The translations under genes and the position numbers were made by a program. 64,000 bases of DNA from Streptomyces venezuelae. GTDB lineage: Bacteria; Actinomycetota; Actinomycetes; Streptomycetales; Streptomycetaceae. Location of the stretch: contig NZ_CP029190.1 in the NCBI RefSeq assembly GCF_008642295.1, positions 5,811,501 through 5,875,500 of the forward strand, in the 5' to 3' direction. Under the pieces are notes generated by a model, which was not told the origin of the DNA, made no database searches, and saw nothing but the letters and a program-made list of their open reading frames with translations. Below, one piece after another: positions 11,691 to 21,945 of this stretch. The number at the start of each line of letters is the position of its first letter. The first letter of the stretch is position 1.

Positions 11691-11775
11691 CCGGCTTGCC
11701 GGGCGGCGGCAGCTTGGCGGGGCTTGCGGCCCGCGGCCCGTCGCCGCCGACCGCGGCTGCGCCGCGCCGGGGTCC

Positions 11776-11896
11776 GGGGCTTCGCCCCAGGCGCCGCGCC
11801 GGCCGGGCTGGGCCGGTGGGCTTTGCTGCGTGGTGGGTTGGCGGGGCTTCGCCCCGGGCCTCGCGCCGGCTGAGCTGGGCCGGTGGGCTTTGCTGC
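11776..11896. repeat. Two-copy tandem repeat, period 67 bp
   Basis: GC-rich intergenic DNA between the mobile element and the SCP2-like gene contains a 67-bp unit repeated about 1.8 times. GGGGCTTCGCCCC hairpins lie at 11776 and 11843, and an identical 23-mer at 11807-11829 recurs at 11874-11896. No coding content is credible here. The rest of 11691-11911 shows only similar GC-rich sequence. Confidence 0.7.
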
Positions 11897-11911
11897 CGCC
11901 GGGCGGAAGCC

Positions 11912-12259
11912 TTACAGCAGGCTGCGGAGGCGGAGGAGGTCGCGGAAGCCGGCTTCCAGGCGGATCCGGCCGGAGGCCCAGGCCTTGGCGAAGTTCAGCC
12001 GGCCCTCGACCATCGCCACCAGGTCGTCGCCGGTCATCGCCAGCCGGATCTCCGCCTTCTGCCGCGGCGGGCCCGGCAGCGCCGAGTCCACCCGGATCCG
12101 GCCGCCGTCGAGCCGGCCCGTGAAGGTCTGGTCGAGGTCGGTGATGTGGCAGCTCAGGGACCGGTCGAAGGCGGTCGCGCCGCGCACGTCCGCATCGGCC
12201 CGGGCCAGGTTGCCGGAGAGCTGGTCGAGTGCGGCTCGGCACTCCTCGATCGTCGCCAT
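11912..12259 (-). CDS. SCP2 sterol-binding-domain-like protein
   Basis: This 115-residue protein fits the sterol carrier protein 2 fold: one alpha/beta domain with the RLDGGRIRVDSALPG strand pair, RLAMTGDDLVAMVEG and the C-terminal AKAWASGRIRLEAGF segment. These proteins bind lipids or act as partner domains; the ligand is unknown. I chose the ATG at 12257-12259 (MATIEECRAAL) because it is where the domain begins; the frame is open further upstream only as a shadow of the neighbours. It diverges from the 86-residue gene at 12305 across 45 bp. Confidence 0.85.
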   Translation of the reverse strand: MATIEECRAALDQLSGNLARADADVRGATAFDRSLSCHITDLDQTFTGRLDGGRIRVDSALPGPPRQKAEIRLAMTGDDLVAMVEGRLNFAKAWASGRIRLEAGFRDLLRLRSLL

Positions 12260-12304
12260 GGTGCTGTCGACCGTATCGCAGCCGGTGGGGGTAGCGTCTG
12301 GGCC

Positions 12305-12565
12305 ATGACCGACGAAGAGCCCACCACCGAGCCGGCCGCCGGGCCCACGCCCGACCCGGCCGCCGGGCCGGCCCCGCTCGGGGTGGTCCGTACCCCCACC
12401 GGACGCGACGAGATCGATGCGCAGCTCGAGCGGCTGGCCGATGCCGACCACCTCCCGGCGGACGGGCACGTCGAGGTGTACGAGGATGTGCACAGGGGAT
12501 TGCGTGACGCGCTGACCGCGCTGGACGCGCCCCCGGCATCTCGTCCGTACGACATCAGGAGCTGA
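12305..12565 (+). CDS. Small conserved hypothetical protein upstream of tlyA
   Basis: This 86-residue protein has an acidic, Pro/Ala-rich N-terminal third and a helical C-terminal part (DEIDAQLERLADADHL and HVEVYEDVHRGLRDALTALD). No known domain is recognised. It lies 7 bases before tlyA in the same direction, so it is probably the first gene of a tlyA-NAD kinase operon. Small genes at this place occur in other Streptomyces. Confidence 0.75.
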   Translation: MTDEEPTTEPAAGPTPDPAAGPAPLGVVRTPTGRDEIDAQLERLADADHLPADGHVEVYEDVHRGLRDALTALDAPPASRPYDIRS

Positions 12566-12572
12566 ACCGAAC

Positions 12573-13384
<812 letters not shown>

Positions 13385-13388
<4 letters not shown>

Positions 13389-14326
13389 CAAGTTCTGCAT
13401 CTTCATCGAGTTCCACAGCTTCATCGACGTCGACGGGGAGGACCGTCTTCCTGGTCGCCCACACCGGGCGGCCCGCCGCCATCCGCAGTGCGGAGCTGGT
13501 CGTCCAGGGGCTGCTGCGCTGCGGGCTGGGGGTCAGGGTCCTCGCCCACGAGGCGGCCGACCTGCCGCTGCCGCCCGAGGTGGAGCTGGTCACCGAGACC
13601 ACCGAGGGCGTCCTCGACGGCTGTGAGCTGCTGATCGTGCTGGGCGGCGACGGCACCCTGCTGCGCGGCGCCGAGTTCGCCCGCGGCTCCGGGGTGCCGA
13701 TGCTCGGCGTCAACCTGGGCCGGGTCGGCTTCCTCGCCGAAGCCGAGCGCGACGACCTCGACAAGGTGGTCGACCGGGTGGTCACCAAGGCCTACGAGGT
13801 CGAGGAGCGGATGACCCTCGATGTGGTGGTCCGCAGCAACGGGGACGTGGTCCACCGGGACTGGGCGCTCAACGAGGCCGCCGTCCAGAAGGTGTCCCCG
13901 GAGCGGATGCTGGAGGTCGTGCTCGAGATCGACGGGCGGCCGGTCTCCGGGTTCGGCTGTGACGGCATCGTCTGCGCGACCCCGACCGGCTCCACGGCGT
14001 ACGCGTTCTCCGCGGGCGGGCCGGTGGTCTGGCCGGAGGTGGAGGCGCTGCTGATGGTTCCGATCAGCGCCCACGCCCTGTTCGCGAAGCCGTTGGTGAC
14101 CTCGCCCACATCGGTGCTGGCCGTGGAGATCCAGACCGGTACCCCGCACGGGGTGCTGTGGTGCGACGGCCGGCGCACCGTGGAGCTGCCGCCGAGTGCC
14201 CGCGTGGAGGTCCGCCGGGGCACCGTCCCGGTCCGCCTCGCCCGGCTGCACCACGCCGTTTTCACGGACCGGCTGGTGGCCAAATTCGCCCTCCCCGTCT
14301 CGGGCTGGCGCGGGGCACCGCACTAG
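13385..14326 (+). CDS. nadK: NAD kinase
   Basis: This 313-residue ATP/polyphosphate-dependent NAD kinase makes NADP. Motifs are GGDGTLLR (residues 87-94), the NE/D motif in DWALNEAAVQK, and the Gly-rich CATPTGSTAYAFSAGGP that binds NAD. The GTG start overlaps the tlyA stop (GTGA). The first 18 residues are nearly all Ser/Thr and precede the fold, an oddity of this strain. The gene sits between tlyA and recN, the usual actinobacterial order. Confidence 0.96.
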
Positions 14327-14401
14327 CCGCGCTCCGGCCCCGGCGCCCGGGCGGCGGGGTGACGTCACATGGCGGGGGGCAAACCTCGGTATGGTCGGTC
14401 C

Positions 14402-16141
14402 GTGCTTGAGGAGATGCGGATACGGTCGCTCGGAGTCATCGACGACGCGGTGGTCGAGCTGTCGCCCGGATTCACCGCGGTGACCGGCGAGACCGGCGCG
14501 GGCAAGACCATGGTCGTCACCAGCCTCGGGTTGCTGCTCGGCGGCCGGGCGGACCCCGCCCTGGTACGGGTGGGGGCCAAGGCGGCGGTGGTCGAGGGCC
14601 GGATCGTCGTACGCCCCGACGCGCCCGCCGCGCTGCGCGCCGAGGAGGCCGGCGCCGACCTGGACGACGGCACCCTGCTGATCAGCCGGACCGTGTCCGC
14701 CGAGGGGCGTTCGCGCGCCCACGTCGGCGGGCGGTCCGTGCCGGTGGGGCTGCTCGGCGAACTCGCGGACGACCTGGTCGCCGTCCACGGCCAGACCGAC
14801 CAGCAGGGCCTGCTGCGGCCGGCCCGGCAGCGGCAGGCTCTGGACCGCTACGCCGGGGACGCGGTCGCGGTCCCGCTGGAGAAGTACACGGCCGCCTACC
14901 GCAGGCTGCGGGCTGTGGCCGGCGAGCTGGAGGAGATCACCACCCGGGCCCGGGAACGCGCCCAGGAGGCGGATCTGCTGCGCTTCGGGCTGGAGGAGAT
15001 CGCGGCCGTGGAGCCGCTGGCCGGCGAGGACGCCGAGCTCGCGGCGGAGGCGGAGCGGCTCGGCCATGCCGAATCGCTGGCCTCGGCGGCCCTGCTCGCG
15101 CACGCCGCGCTGGCCGGCAACCCCGAGGACCCGGAGGGCGTCGACGCCAACACCCTGGTCGCGGGCGCCCACCGGGCCCTGGAATCCGTACGCGCCCACG
15201 ACCCGGCCACGCTGGGCTCGCTCGCCGAGCGGATCGGGGAGCTGGGCATCCTGCTCGCCGATGTGGCCGGGGAACTCGCCGGGTACGCGGACAATCTGGA
15301 CGCCGATCCGCTGCGGCTCGCGGCGGTCGAGGAGCGGCGGGCCGCGCTGACCCAGCTGACCCGGAAGTACGGCGACTCCGTCGAGGCCGTGCTGGCCTGG
15401 GCCGAGCAGGGCTCGGCCCGGCTGCTGGAACTCGACGGGGACGACGACCGGATCGGCGAGCTGACCGCGGAGCGGGACGCGCTGCGGGCGGAACTCTCAC
15501 AGCTGGCCCAGGCGTTGACGGATGCACGGGCCGAGGCGGCGCAGCGGTTCGGTTCGGCGGTGACGGCCGAGCTGGCCTCGCTGGCGATGCCGCACGCCCG
15601 GGTCACCATCGACATCCGGCAGACCGAGGACCCTTCGGGTGACGGGGTGGAGGTCGGCGGGCGTCCGGTGCTGTACGGGCCTTCGGGCGCCGACGAGGTG
15701 GAGCTGCTGCTCGCCCCGCACCCCGGCGCGCAGCCGCGGCCCATCGCCAAGGGCGCGTCCGGCGGCGAGCTGTCCCGGGTGATGCTGGCCGTGGAGGTCG
15801 TCTTCGCCGGCTCGGACCCGGTGCCCACGTACCTCTTCGACGAGGTGGACGCGGGCGTCGGCGGCAAGGCGGCGGTGGAGGTCGGCCGGCGGCTGGCCAA
15901 GCTGGCGAAGTCGGCGCAGGTCGTGGTGGTCACGCATCTGCCGCAGGTGGCGGCGTTCGCCGACCGGCAGCTGCTGGTGGAGAAGACCAACGACGGGTCG
16001 GTGACCCGGTCCGGGGTCACCGTGCTGGAGGGCGAGGACCGGATCCGGGAGCTGTCACGGATGCTGGCCGGCCAGGAGGACTCACAGACGGCGCGGGCCC
16101 ACGCGGAGGAACTCCTGGCGGCGGCACGGGCCGACGCGTAG
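14402..16141 (+). CDS. recN: DNA repair protein RecN
   Basis: This 579-residue SMC-like ATPase acts in double-strand break repair. Walker A is GETGAGKT (residues 29-36), a central coiled coil spans about 150-370 with many Glu/Arg/Ala heptads, the signature region is KGASGGELSRVMLAVE, and Walker B is PTYLFDEVDAGVGG. I favour GTG 14402 (VLEEMRIRSLG); TATGGT at 14390-14395 is placed as a -10 seven bases before it, so a leaderless mRNA is possible. ATG 14414 would have GAGGAG too close, and ATG 14369 would add 11 residues without homology. Confidence 0.95.
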   Translation: MLEEMRIRSLGVIDDAVVELSPGFTAVTGETGAGKTMVVTSLGLLLGGRADPALVRVGAKAAVVEGRIVVRPDAPAALRAEEAGADLDDGTLLISRTVSAEGRSRAHVGGRSVPVGLLGELADDLVAVHGQTDQQGLLRPARQRQALDRYAGDAVAVPLEKYTAAYRRLRAVAGELEEITTRARERAQEADLLRFGLEEIAAVEPLAGEDAELAAEAERLGHAESLASAALLAHAALAGNPEDPEGVDANTLVAGAHRALESVRAHDPATLGSLAERIGELGILLADVAGELAGYADNLDADPLRLAAVEERRAALTQLTRKYGDSVEAVLAWAEQGSARLLELDGDDDRIGELTAERDALRAELSQLAQALTDARAEAAQRFGSAVTAELASLAMPHARVTIDIRQTEDPSGDGVEVGGRPVLYGPSGADEVELLLAPHPGAQPRPIAKGASGGELSRVMLAVEVVFAGSDPVPTYLFDEVDAGVGGKAAVEVGRRLAKLAKSAQVVVVTHLPQVAAFADRQLLVEKTNDGSVTRSGVTVLEGEDRIRELSRMLAGQEDSQTARAHAEELLAAARADA

Positions 16142-16373
16142 CCCTGGCCGGGCGGCCGGCCCGGCCCTCTGGCCGGGGCGGCGCATGCACGGTGGGGGTG
16201 GTTCCGTACACCCCGATGGCGGCTGTGTCACCCGTGTGGGCGATAGCCGGAGGAGCGGGACGGGTTCTCGTACGGGATCCGCACCCGTATGGTCCCGGAA
16301 CGCGCGTGCGGGCTGGCATTCTGGGCGACGTCTCCGACATCCGCACCACCCCCTCTTCCAGGAGCTCCGGCCC

Positions 16374-17495
16374 GTGAGCAGCATCCCGGTTCCGGCCCCG
16401 CCGTACGGGCGGTCGCCGTTGCGCACCGTCCAAGTGCTCGGCGGCTGCTCCGGCGCCGGCGTCGGCGCCGGGGCGGGCAGCAGTGCGCACGTCCGGTCGC
16501 TGGCCGGCGGGCTGGCGGCCCGCGGGGTGCGGGTGACGGTGTGCGCGCCCGTTGCGGCCGAGGGGGAGTACGACTTCACCGGCGCGGGCGCCCGGTTCCA
16601 GCCCGCGGCGGTGAACGCCCTGCGGGTGGCCTGCGCCGGGGCCGACATCGTGCACGCGCACGGCCTGCAGGCCGGTATGCGGGCCGCGCTCGCGCTGCGC
16701 GGGCGGCGGGTACCGCTGGTGGTGACCTGGCATGCCGGGCCGGTGCTCGGCCCGGGCCCGCTGGGCGGGCTGACCCGGCTGCTGGAACGCCGGGTCGCGC
16801 GTGCCGCCGCGGTGGTGCTGGGCACCTCCTCCGATCAGGTGGACCTGGCCCGGCTGCGGGGCGCCCGGGACGCGCGGCTGGCGCCGGTGACCCTGCCCGG
16901 CGCCCGGTCCGCGGCCGGCGACGCGGGCAAGGTGCGGGCGGAACTGGGGGCGGTGGAGCGCCCCTTGGTGATCGCCGTGGGCAGCCTGGTGCCGCACCGC
17001 GGCTATTCGGTGCTGCTGGATGCGGCCCGGGCCTGGCTGGCACTGGATCCCGTACCGCTGGTGGTGATCGCGGGGGAGGGGCGGCTGCGGGCCGAACTCA
17101 CCCGGCGGATCGAGCTGGAGGGCCTGCCGGTACGGCTGCTGGGGCGGCGCCCGGATGTGGCGGAGCTGCTGGCGGCGGCCGATGTGGCGGTGCTGCCCAG
17201 CCGCTGGGAGGCGCGGTCCCTGCTGGCGCAGGAGGCGCTGCGGGCCGGGGTCGCACTGGTGGCGACGGCGGTGGGCGGGGTGCCGGAGCTGGTCGGGGAC
17301 GCGGGTGTGCTGGTGCCCTACGGGGACGCGGCCGGCCTGTCCGAGGCGGTCGCGAAGCTCCTCACCGATCCGGCGCGGCGGACCGCTCTGGCCCAGGCGG
17401 GTCCGGTCCAGGCGGCGACCTGGCCGACCGAGGACGACACGGTCGCCCAGGTGCTGGCCGTCTACGACGAGCTGATGGAGCGCGCTCGCTTCTAG
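16374..17495 (+). CDS. Glycosyltransferase family 4 protein
   Basis: This 373-residue GT-B fold glycosyltransferase has an N-terminal Gly-rich acceptor-side loop (GGCSGAGVGAGAGSSAHVRSL), a central VIAVGSLVPHRGYSVLLDA start of the donor domain, and the retaining-GT4 E-x7-E motif in SRWEARSLLAQEAL. Such enzymes add sugars to lipids or cell-wall precursors; donor and acceptor cannot be read. The GTG start at 16374 has AGGAG 9 bases upstream. The 230 bp after recN hold no gene and probably contain its promoter. Confidence 0.88.
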   Translation: MSSIPVPAPPYGRSPLRTVQVLGGCSGAGVGAGAGSSAHVRSLAGGLAARGVRVTVCAPVAAEGEYDFTGAGARFQPAAVNALRVACAGADIVHAHGLQAGMRAALALRGRRVPLVVTWHAGPVLGPGPLGGLTRLLERRVARAAAVVLGTSSDQVDLARLRGARDARLAPVTLPGARSAAGDAGKVRAELGAVERPLVIAVGSLVPHRGYSVLLDAARAWLALDPVPLVVIAGEGRLRAELTRRIELEGLPVRLLGRRPDVAELLAAADVAVLPSRWEARSLLAQEALRAGVALVATAVGGVPELVGDAGVLVPYGDAAGLSEAVAKLLTDPARRTALAQAGPVQAATWPTEDDTVAQVLAVYDELMERARF

Positions 17496-17677
17496 ATGAT
17501 GAGTCCAAGGGCTCGTGGCCGTAGGCCGCCAGCGAGCGGTGTCGCATGTCGCTGCCATCGCTCGCCCAGCACGTGCAAGGCGTGCCCGTTTTATCCTGGC
17601 GGTCAGCGGAGCGCGCGCAACGCATGCTCCACCAAATCGGAGGACGTCTCGTGATCGGGCCCTGCTTGGGAATGGCC

Positions 17678-17716
17678 TTGAGTCTCCAGTGACTGGAGAC
17701 AGCAGAGTGGGGGACA
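17678..17716 (+). promoter_or_regulatory. MerR-type operator/promoter
   Basis: The perfect 9-bp inverted repeat GTCTCCAGT-g-ACTGGAGAC lies at 17682-17700. TTGAGT at 17678-17683 fits a -35, and CAGAGT at 17703-17708 a weak -10, spaced 19 bp, the long spacer that MerR-family activators correct. The ATG at 17716 would then be the first base of a leaderless mRNA. Upstream, 17496-17677 shows no gene. Autoregulation by the following MerR gene is inferred. Confidence 0.65.
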
Positions 17717-18654
17717 TGGACGTTACGACCCTCTACTCGATCGGGGAGCTTTCCCGGCGGACCGGCTTGTCTGTGAGGACCATCCGGTTCTACTCCGATT
17801 CGGGGGTGGTAGCGCCGACCACCCGTAGCCCCGCCGGTTACCGGCTCTACGACCTCGACGCACTGCTTCGTCTGGAACTCCTCCGCACACTGCGCGAGCT
17901 GGGCATGGACCTGGCCACTGTTCAACGCGTACTGGACCGCGAGCTCTCGGTGGCGGAAGTCGCTGCGGCGCACGCCGACGCCATGGACGTCCAGATCCGG
18001 GTGCTGCAACTGCGTCGGAGCGTTCTGCGAGTCGTGGCCAGACGCGGGTCCAGTCCTGAGGAGACCACACTCATGCACAGGCTCACACAGTTGTCCGGCG
18101 AGGAACGCCGACGTTTGATCGACGATTTCGTGGATGGCACCTTCGGCACAGTGGATGCCGACCCGACCGCGGTGGCCATGGTTCGCGCTGCCACTCCCGA
18201 CCTCCCCGATGATCCGACCAGCGAGCAGGTCGCCGCGTGGGTGGAGCTCACCGAGCTGGTCGGCGACGAGGATTTCCGTGCCCGGATGCGCCGGACGGCC
18301 GTACGTCAGGCCGCCGGGCGCCCGCTCGACATCGAATGCGATGCCGGCGAGGAACTGATGGAATTCACCCGTCAGAAGGTGGCCGAGGCCATGGAGTCGG
18401 GCATCGACCCGCTCAGCGACAGGGGCGCACCCGTCATCGACGACCTCGTGCACCGCTTCGCCGAGGTGCTCGTGCGCACCCCTGACACGGAATTCCGGGA
18501 CTGGATGGCCCAGCAGTTCGAAGAGGCGCACGATCCCCGGGTGGACCGGTACTGGCGGCTGGTGTGGATCGTCAACGGCTGGCAGGTAGTACCGAACCTG
18601 ATCCCGGTGTACCCCTGGCTCATCCAGGCCCTGCGAAATGACCGTGCCGCATAG
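17707..18654 (+). CDS. MerR-family transcriptional regulator
   Basis: This protein of about 315 residues has an N-terminal MerR winged helix-turn-helix (YSIGELSRRTGLSVRTIRFYSDSGVV, then SPAGYRLYDLDALLRLELLRTLRELG) and a long coiled coil. About 200 C-terminal residues are helical and resemble no sensor domain I recognise; there are no clustered metal-binding cysteines. Two starts are possible: GTG 17707, with GGAG 8 bases upstream inside the operator palindrome, or ATG 17716 if the message is leaderless. The base composition is visibly less GC-rich than the neighbours, and it interrupts core genes, so it may be acquired. Confidence 0.88.
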   Translation: MGDMDVTTLYSIGELSRRTGLSVRTIRFYSDSGVVAPTTRSPAGYRLYDLDALLRLELLRTLRELGMDLATVQRVLDRELSVAEVAAAHADAMDVQIRVLQLRRSVLRVVARRGSSPEETTLMHRLTQLSGEERRRLIDDFVDGTFGTVDADPTAVAMVRAATPDLPDDPTSEQVAAWVELTELVGDEDFRARMRRTAVRQAAGRPLDIECDAGEELMEFTRQKVAEAMESGIDPLSDRGAPVIDDLVHRFAEVLVRTPDTEFRDWMAQQFEEAHDPRVDRYWRLVWIVNGWQVVPNLIPVYPWLIQALRNDRAA

Positions 18655-18706
18655 CCACCGCAGTGGGCACGCCCCGGATCCCTGAAGCTGGCGGCGGGGG
18701 CCCCGG

Positions 18707-20320
18707 CTACGGGGTGTGGCGGCGGGCCCGGAGGGCCAGGCTGAGGGAGAGCACCGTCTCCGGGTCGTCCAGGTCGGTGCCCAGCAGCTCCGAGATCCGG
18801 GCCAGCCGGTTGTACAGGGTCTGCCGGTTCAGGTGGAGTTCGCGGGCGGTCTCCGCCTTGCGGCCGGCGTGCGCCAGGTACGTCTCCAGGGTCGGCAGCA
18901 GCGGCGGGCGCGAGGCGGTGTCGTGCAGCCGGAGCGGGCCGATCGCGCGGTCCACGAAGGCCGCCAGGTCCGGGTGTTCGCGCAGCCGCCACAGCAGCAG
19001 GTCGATGTCGAGGCGGCGGGCGTCGTACCAGGGCCGGGCCGGCAGGCCCTGCGCGGCGGTGGCCGTTTCCGCCGCGTGGCGCAGGCCCGAGGAGGCAGCC
19101 GCCCAGCCGCCCGCGACCCCGACCACCACGGCCGGCGGGGAACCGGCCCGGTCCAGTCCGGCCCGTTCGACGCCGGCCCGCAGCGCCGCCGCCACCCGGT
19201 CGGCCACCGCCGTGCGCTCGCCCTCCGTACGCAGGCCGACCAGCAGCGGGACCCGGCCCTCCACCGGCCGGACGCCGAGCAGCACCGGGACGCCCACCGA
19301 GGCCAGTTCCTCCAGTACGGCACGGGCGAGAACGGCCCAGTTCCCGGCCGGACCCAGATCGGAGGAGAGCCGCATGACCACCGGCAGCAGCGGGCCGGAG
19401 CCCGGTTTGAAGCCGAGCACCCGGGCCTGCGCGGGGGCGTCCTCGGCCGAGATCCGGCCCTCGGCCAGGTCGGTCAGGAAGTCGCCGCGGCCACGTGCCG
19501 CGAGCTCCTCCTCCTGGCGGGCCTGCATCAGGACCACCGCCAGCACGCCCGCCGTGCGGTCCGCCGCCATCCGGTGCACCGGCAGCAGCGGCCCGGACAC
19601 GCCGACCAGCACCAGCCGGGCCCGGACCGCCGCCGTGCCGGGCCCGCCACCCGGTACGTCGATCAGTACGGAGTTGCCGGACGGTTCCGCCTCGCGGCCC
19701 CGCAGCCCCTCCCACACCTGGAGGGGGTCCGCCGCGGCAGCCCCGGAGGCGCTGCCCGCCGCGTACAGGAGCTGGCCGTCGGGGGTCTCCAGGAAGACCG
19801 GGTTGCCGGTGAAGTCCGCGAGGATGCCCAGCACCTGGGGGATCCCGCCGCCGCCCAGGAGGGCCTGGGTACAGCGCCGGTGGACCTCCTCGGCGCGCTG
19901 CAGCAGGGCGTAGTGCCCGTTGACGATCTCGGTGTGGACCTCTTCCGTCACGGTGACGAACGCGACCTCGCGGTGCAGCTGGACCAGCGGCAGGCCGGCC
20001 GCCCGGGCGGTCTCCACGATCGTCGCCGGGAGGCGGGTGAAGCGCGGGCCGAGCTCGACCACCAGCGCGGCGATGCCCCGGTCGGCGAGCCGGCGGACGA
20101 AGGCCCGCTGTTCGGCGGGGCGGGTGCCGAGCCCGAGGCCGGTGGTGAGCAGCAGTTCGCCGCCCTTGAGCAGGGAGGCGATGTTCGGGACCTCGCCGGC
20201 GTGCACCCAGCGCACGGTCCGGCCCAGCCGGTCGGCGCAGGCCACGACCTCGGGGAGGCCGCCGCGCAGTCCCGGCAGTTCCAGTGCCCGTTGAACGGTG
20301 ATCCCGCCCTGGTTGTCCAT
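18707..20320 (-). CDS. PucR-family transcriptional regulator
   Basis: This protein of about 537 residues has the PucR architecture: an N-terminal purine-catabolism-regulator domain (ITVQRALELPGLRGG to about residue 125), a middle GGDEF-like segment, and the C-terminal PucR helix-turn-helix (ETYLAHAGRKAETA, then HLNRQTLYNRLARIS). Family members control purine, amino-acid or secondary catabolism. I placed the start at ATG 20320 (MDNQGG); two upstream in-frame ATGs at 20356 and 20359 are alternatives and no start has a good Shine-Dalgarno. It is followed upstream on the same strand by the FAD oxidase gene, 91 bp away. Confidence 0.88.
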   Translation of the reverse strand: MDNQGGITVQRALELPGLRGGLPEVVACADRLGRTVRWVHAGEVPNIASLLKGGELLLTTGLGLGTRPAEQRAFVRRLADRGIAALVVELGPRFTRLPATIVETARAAGLPLVQLHREVAFVTVTEEVHTEIVNGHYALLQRAEEVHRRCTQALLGGGGIPQVLGILADFTGNPVFLETPDGQLLYAAGSASGAAAADPLQVWEGLRGREAEPSGNSVLIDVPGGGPGTAAVRARLVLVGVSGPLLPVHRMAADRTAGVLAVVLMQARQEEELAARGRGDFLTDLAEGRISAEDAPAQARVLGFKPGSGPLLPVVMRLSSDLGPAGNWAVLARAVLEELASVGVPVLLGVRPVEGRVPLLVGLRTEGERTAVADRVAAALRAGVERAGLDRAGSPPAVVVGVAGGWAAASSGLRHAAETATAAQGLPARPWYDARRLDIDLLLWRLREHPDLAAFVDRAIGPLRLHDTASRPPLLPTLETYLAHAGRKAETARELHLNRQTLYNRLARISELLGTDLDDPETVLSLSLALRARRHTP

Positions 20321-20411
20321 ATCGCGGACGGTACCGGGCGGTGTCTCGGCGGACATCATTGTGTGGCGTGCGTCACGTCGTCGACGGCGTCGGAGGCGTC
20401 GGCCACCGGCG

Positions 20412-21794
20412 CTAGTGCGGCCGGATGTTGTGGTTGAAGCGGAAGACGTTGTCCGGGTCGTACGCACCCTTGACCGCGGCCAGCCGCCGGATGTTCTCCG
20501 CGCCCAGGCCCGCCACCACCCGGTCCCGGCCCTCGTCGCCGGTGAAGTTGAGGTAGACCGCGCCGGTGGCCCAGGGCTGGGCGTCGGCGCGGACGTCCTT
20601 GACCCAGCTCCGGCACCGCTCGTCGTCCGCAGGGTCCTCCCAGATCGCGAACGGATGCACGGCCCAGGCCGCGTCGCGGTACGGCACCGGGTAGTCGGCC
20701 GGGCCCTCGGCGATCGCCCCGCCCTGCGCCCAGACGAGGTGCTGGGTGCCCGTCGGTACCGGCATCCGGTCGCCGCGCGCGCAGAACACGTCCACGCACG
20801 GGTCCGGCAGCCCGGTCAGGTACTCCGCCGACCAGTAGTTCCGCATGCCCGGCGGGTCGTCGATCATGCACTGGAGATCGGCGTACGGGATGGCGGTGAC
20901 GATCTCCGACTCGTGCGGCAGGGCCAGCAGCGGCCGGGCCAGCCGCCGCATCTCCTCCTCGGGGCCCGCGTAGGTCAGCAGCACCGCGCACATCCGGGTG
21001 CCCACCAGGTGCGGCGGCACGAACTCCTCGGGCGGCCCGGTCAGGTAGAGCATGGCGCCGCTCGCCTCCCGCGGCCCGCCCTCGATCACATCGCGGTAGG
21101 TGCGGAGCACCTCCGGCCCGTGTTCCGGCAGGTACAGCAGGAACGCGATGGACATGTCCGGCAGGTCGTGCAGGCGCAGGGTGAGCGAGGTGGCGATGCC
21201 GAAGTTCCCGCCGCCCCCGTGCAGGGCCCAGAACAGCTCGGGATGGTCCTCGGCCGTCGCCGTCACGCACGCGCCGTCGGCGGTGACCAGGTCCACCCCC
21301 AGCAGGTTGTCCACCGCCAGCCCGAACTTCCGGTCCAGCCAGCCCGAGCCGCCGCCCAGCACGAAACCGCCCACCCCGGTGGTGGAGGCCCGGCCGCCGG
21401 TGGTCGCCAGCGCGTACGGCTGGCAGGCCCGGTCCAGATGGCTCATCGTGGCCCCGCCGCCGATCCGGACCGCCTTCGCCGCCGGATGCACCGTCACCTC
21501 GTGCATCCGCCGCAGGTCCACCACCACCGCCCCGTCGGCGACCGCGGAGCCCGCCACGCTGTGTCCGCCGCCGCGCACGGCGACCGGCAGGTCCAGCTCG
21601 CGGGCGAACCGCACCGCCGTGACCACGTCCGTCTCGCTCTCGCACTGGGCGATCACGGCCGGCTTGCGGTCGATCATGGCGTTGAACACCGTCCGGGCCT
21701 CGTCGTAGCCCGGATCCCCGGGGGCGAAGACGTCACCCGACAGATCCTCGCGGAGCGCGGTCAGGGCCGTGCCCGCCTTGCCGGAGGCAGCCAT
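20412..21794 (-). CDS. FAD-linked oxidase (BBE-like)
   Basis: This 460-residue flavoprotein is of the berberine-bridge-enzyme/FAD_binding_4 type. Residues 45-215 hold the PP-loop and flavin-binding motif, with the covalent-FAD histidine in VRGGGHSVAG. The BBE C-terminal segment ends in YDPDNVFRFNHNI. In bicovalent members a cysteine precedes the TxGVGG segment; here the sequence is GGRASTTGVGG, so only His-linked flavin is expected. The ATG at 21794 is preceded by AAGGGGG 8 bases upstream. The substrate (sugar, alcohol or natural product) is unknown. Confidence 0.9.
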   Translation of the reverse strand: MAASGKAGTALTALREDLSGDVFAPGDPGYDEARTVFNAMIDRKPAVIAQCESETDVVTAVRFARELDLPVAVRGGGHSVAGSAVADGAVVVDLRRMHEVTVHPAAKAVRIGGGATMSHLDRACQPYALATTGGRASTTGVGGFVLGGGSGWLDRKFGLAVDNLLGVDLVTADGACVTATAEDHPELFWALHGGGGNFGIATSLTLRLHDLPDMSIAFLLYLPEHGPEVLRTYRDVIEGGPREASGAMLYLTGPPEEFVPPHLVGTRMCAVLLTYAGPEEEMRRLARPLLALPHESEIVTAIPYADLQCMIDDPPGMRNYWSAEYLTGLPDPCVDVFCARGDRMPVPTGTQHLVWAQGGAIAEGPADYPVPYRDAAWAVHPFAIWEDPADDERCRSWVKDVRADAQPWATGAVYLNFTGDEGRDRVVAGLGAENIRRLAAVKGAYDPDNVFRFNHNIRPH

Positions 21795-21945
21795 GGCGTG
21801 CCCCCTTCCCGGACGAGGGTGCGGAACCCTTCCAGGCTAGGCGGGCCCGCCCCGGCGCGCGCTCCGTGGGTACACGGGGGCACGGCCGGGCCGGGCGGGC
21901 GGGTCAGGCGGGCCGGGCGGGCCGGGCGTCAGACGGCCGGGCGGG

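Noticed and set aside
17496..17677. Possible gene remnant before the MerR operator
   Set aside because: Short frames exist on both strands but none matches a family I recognise, so no pseudogene is claimed.
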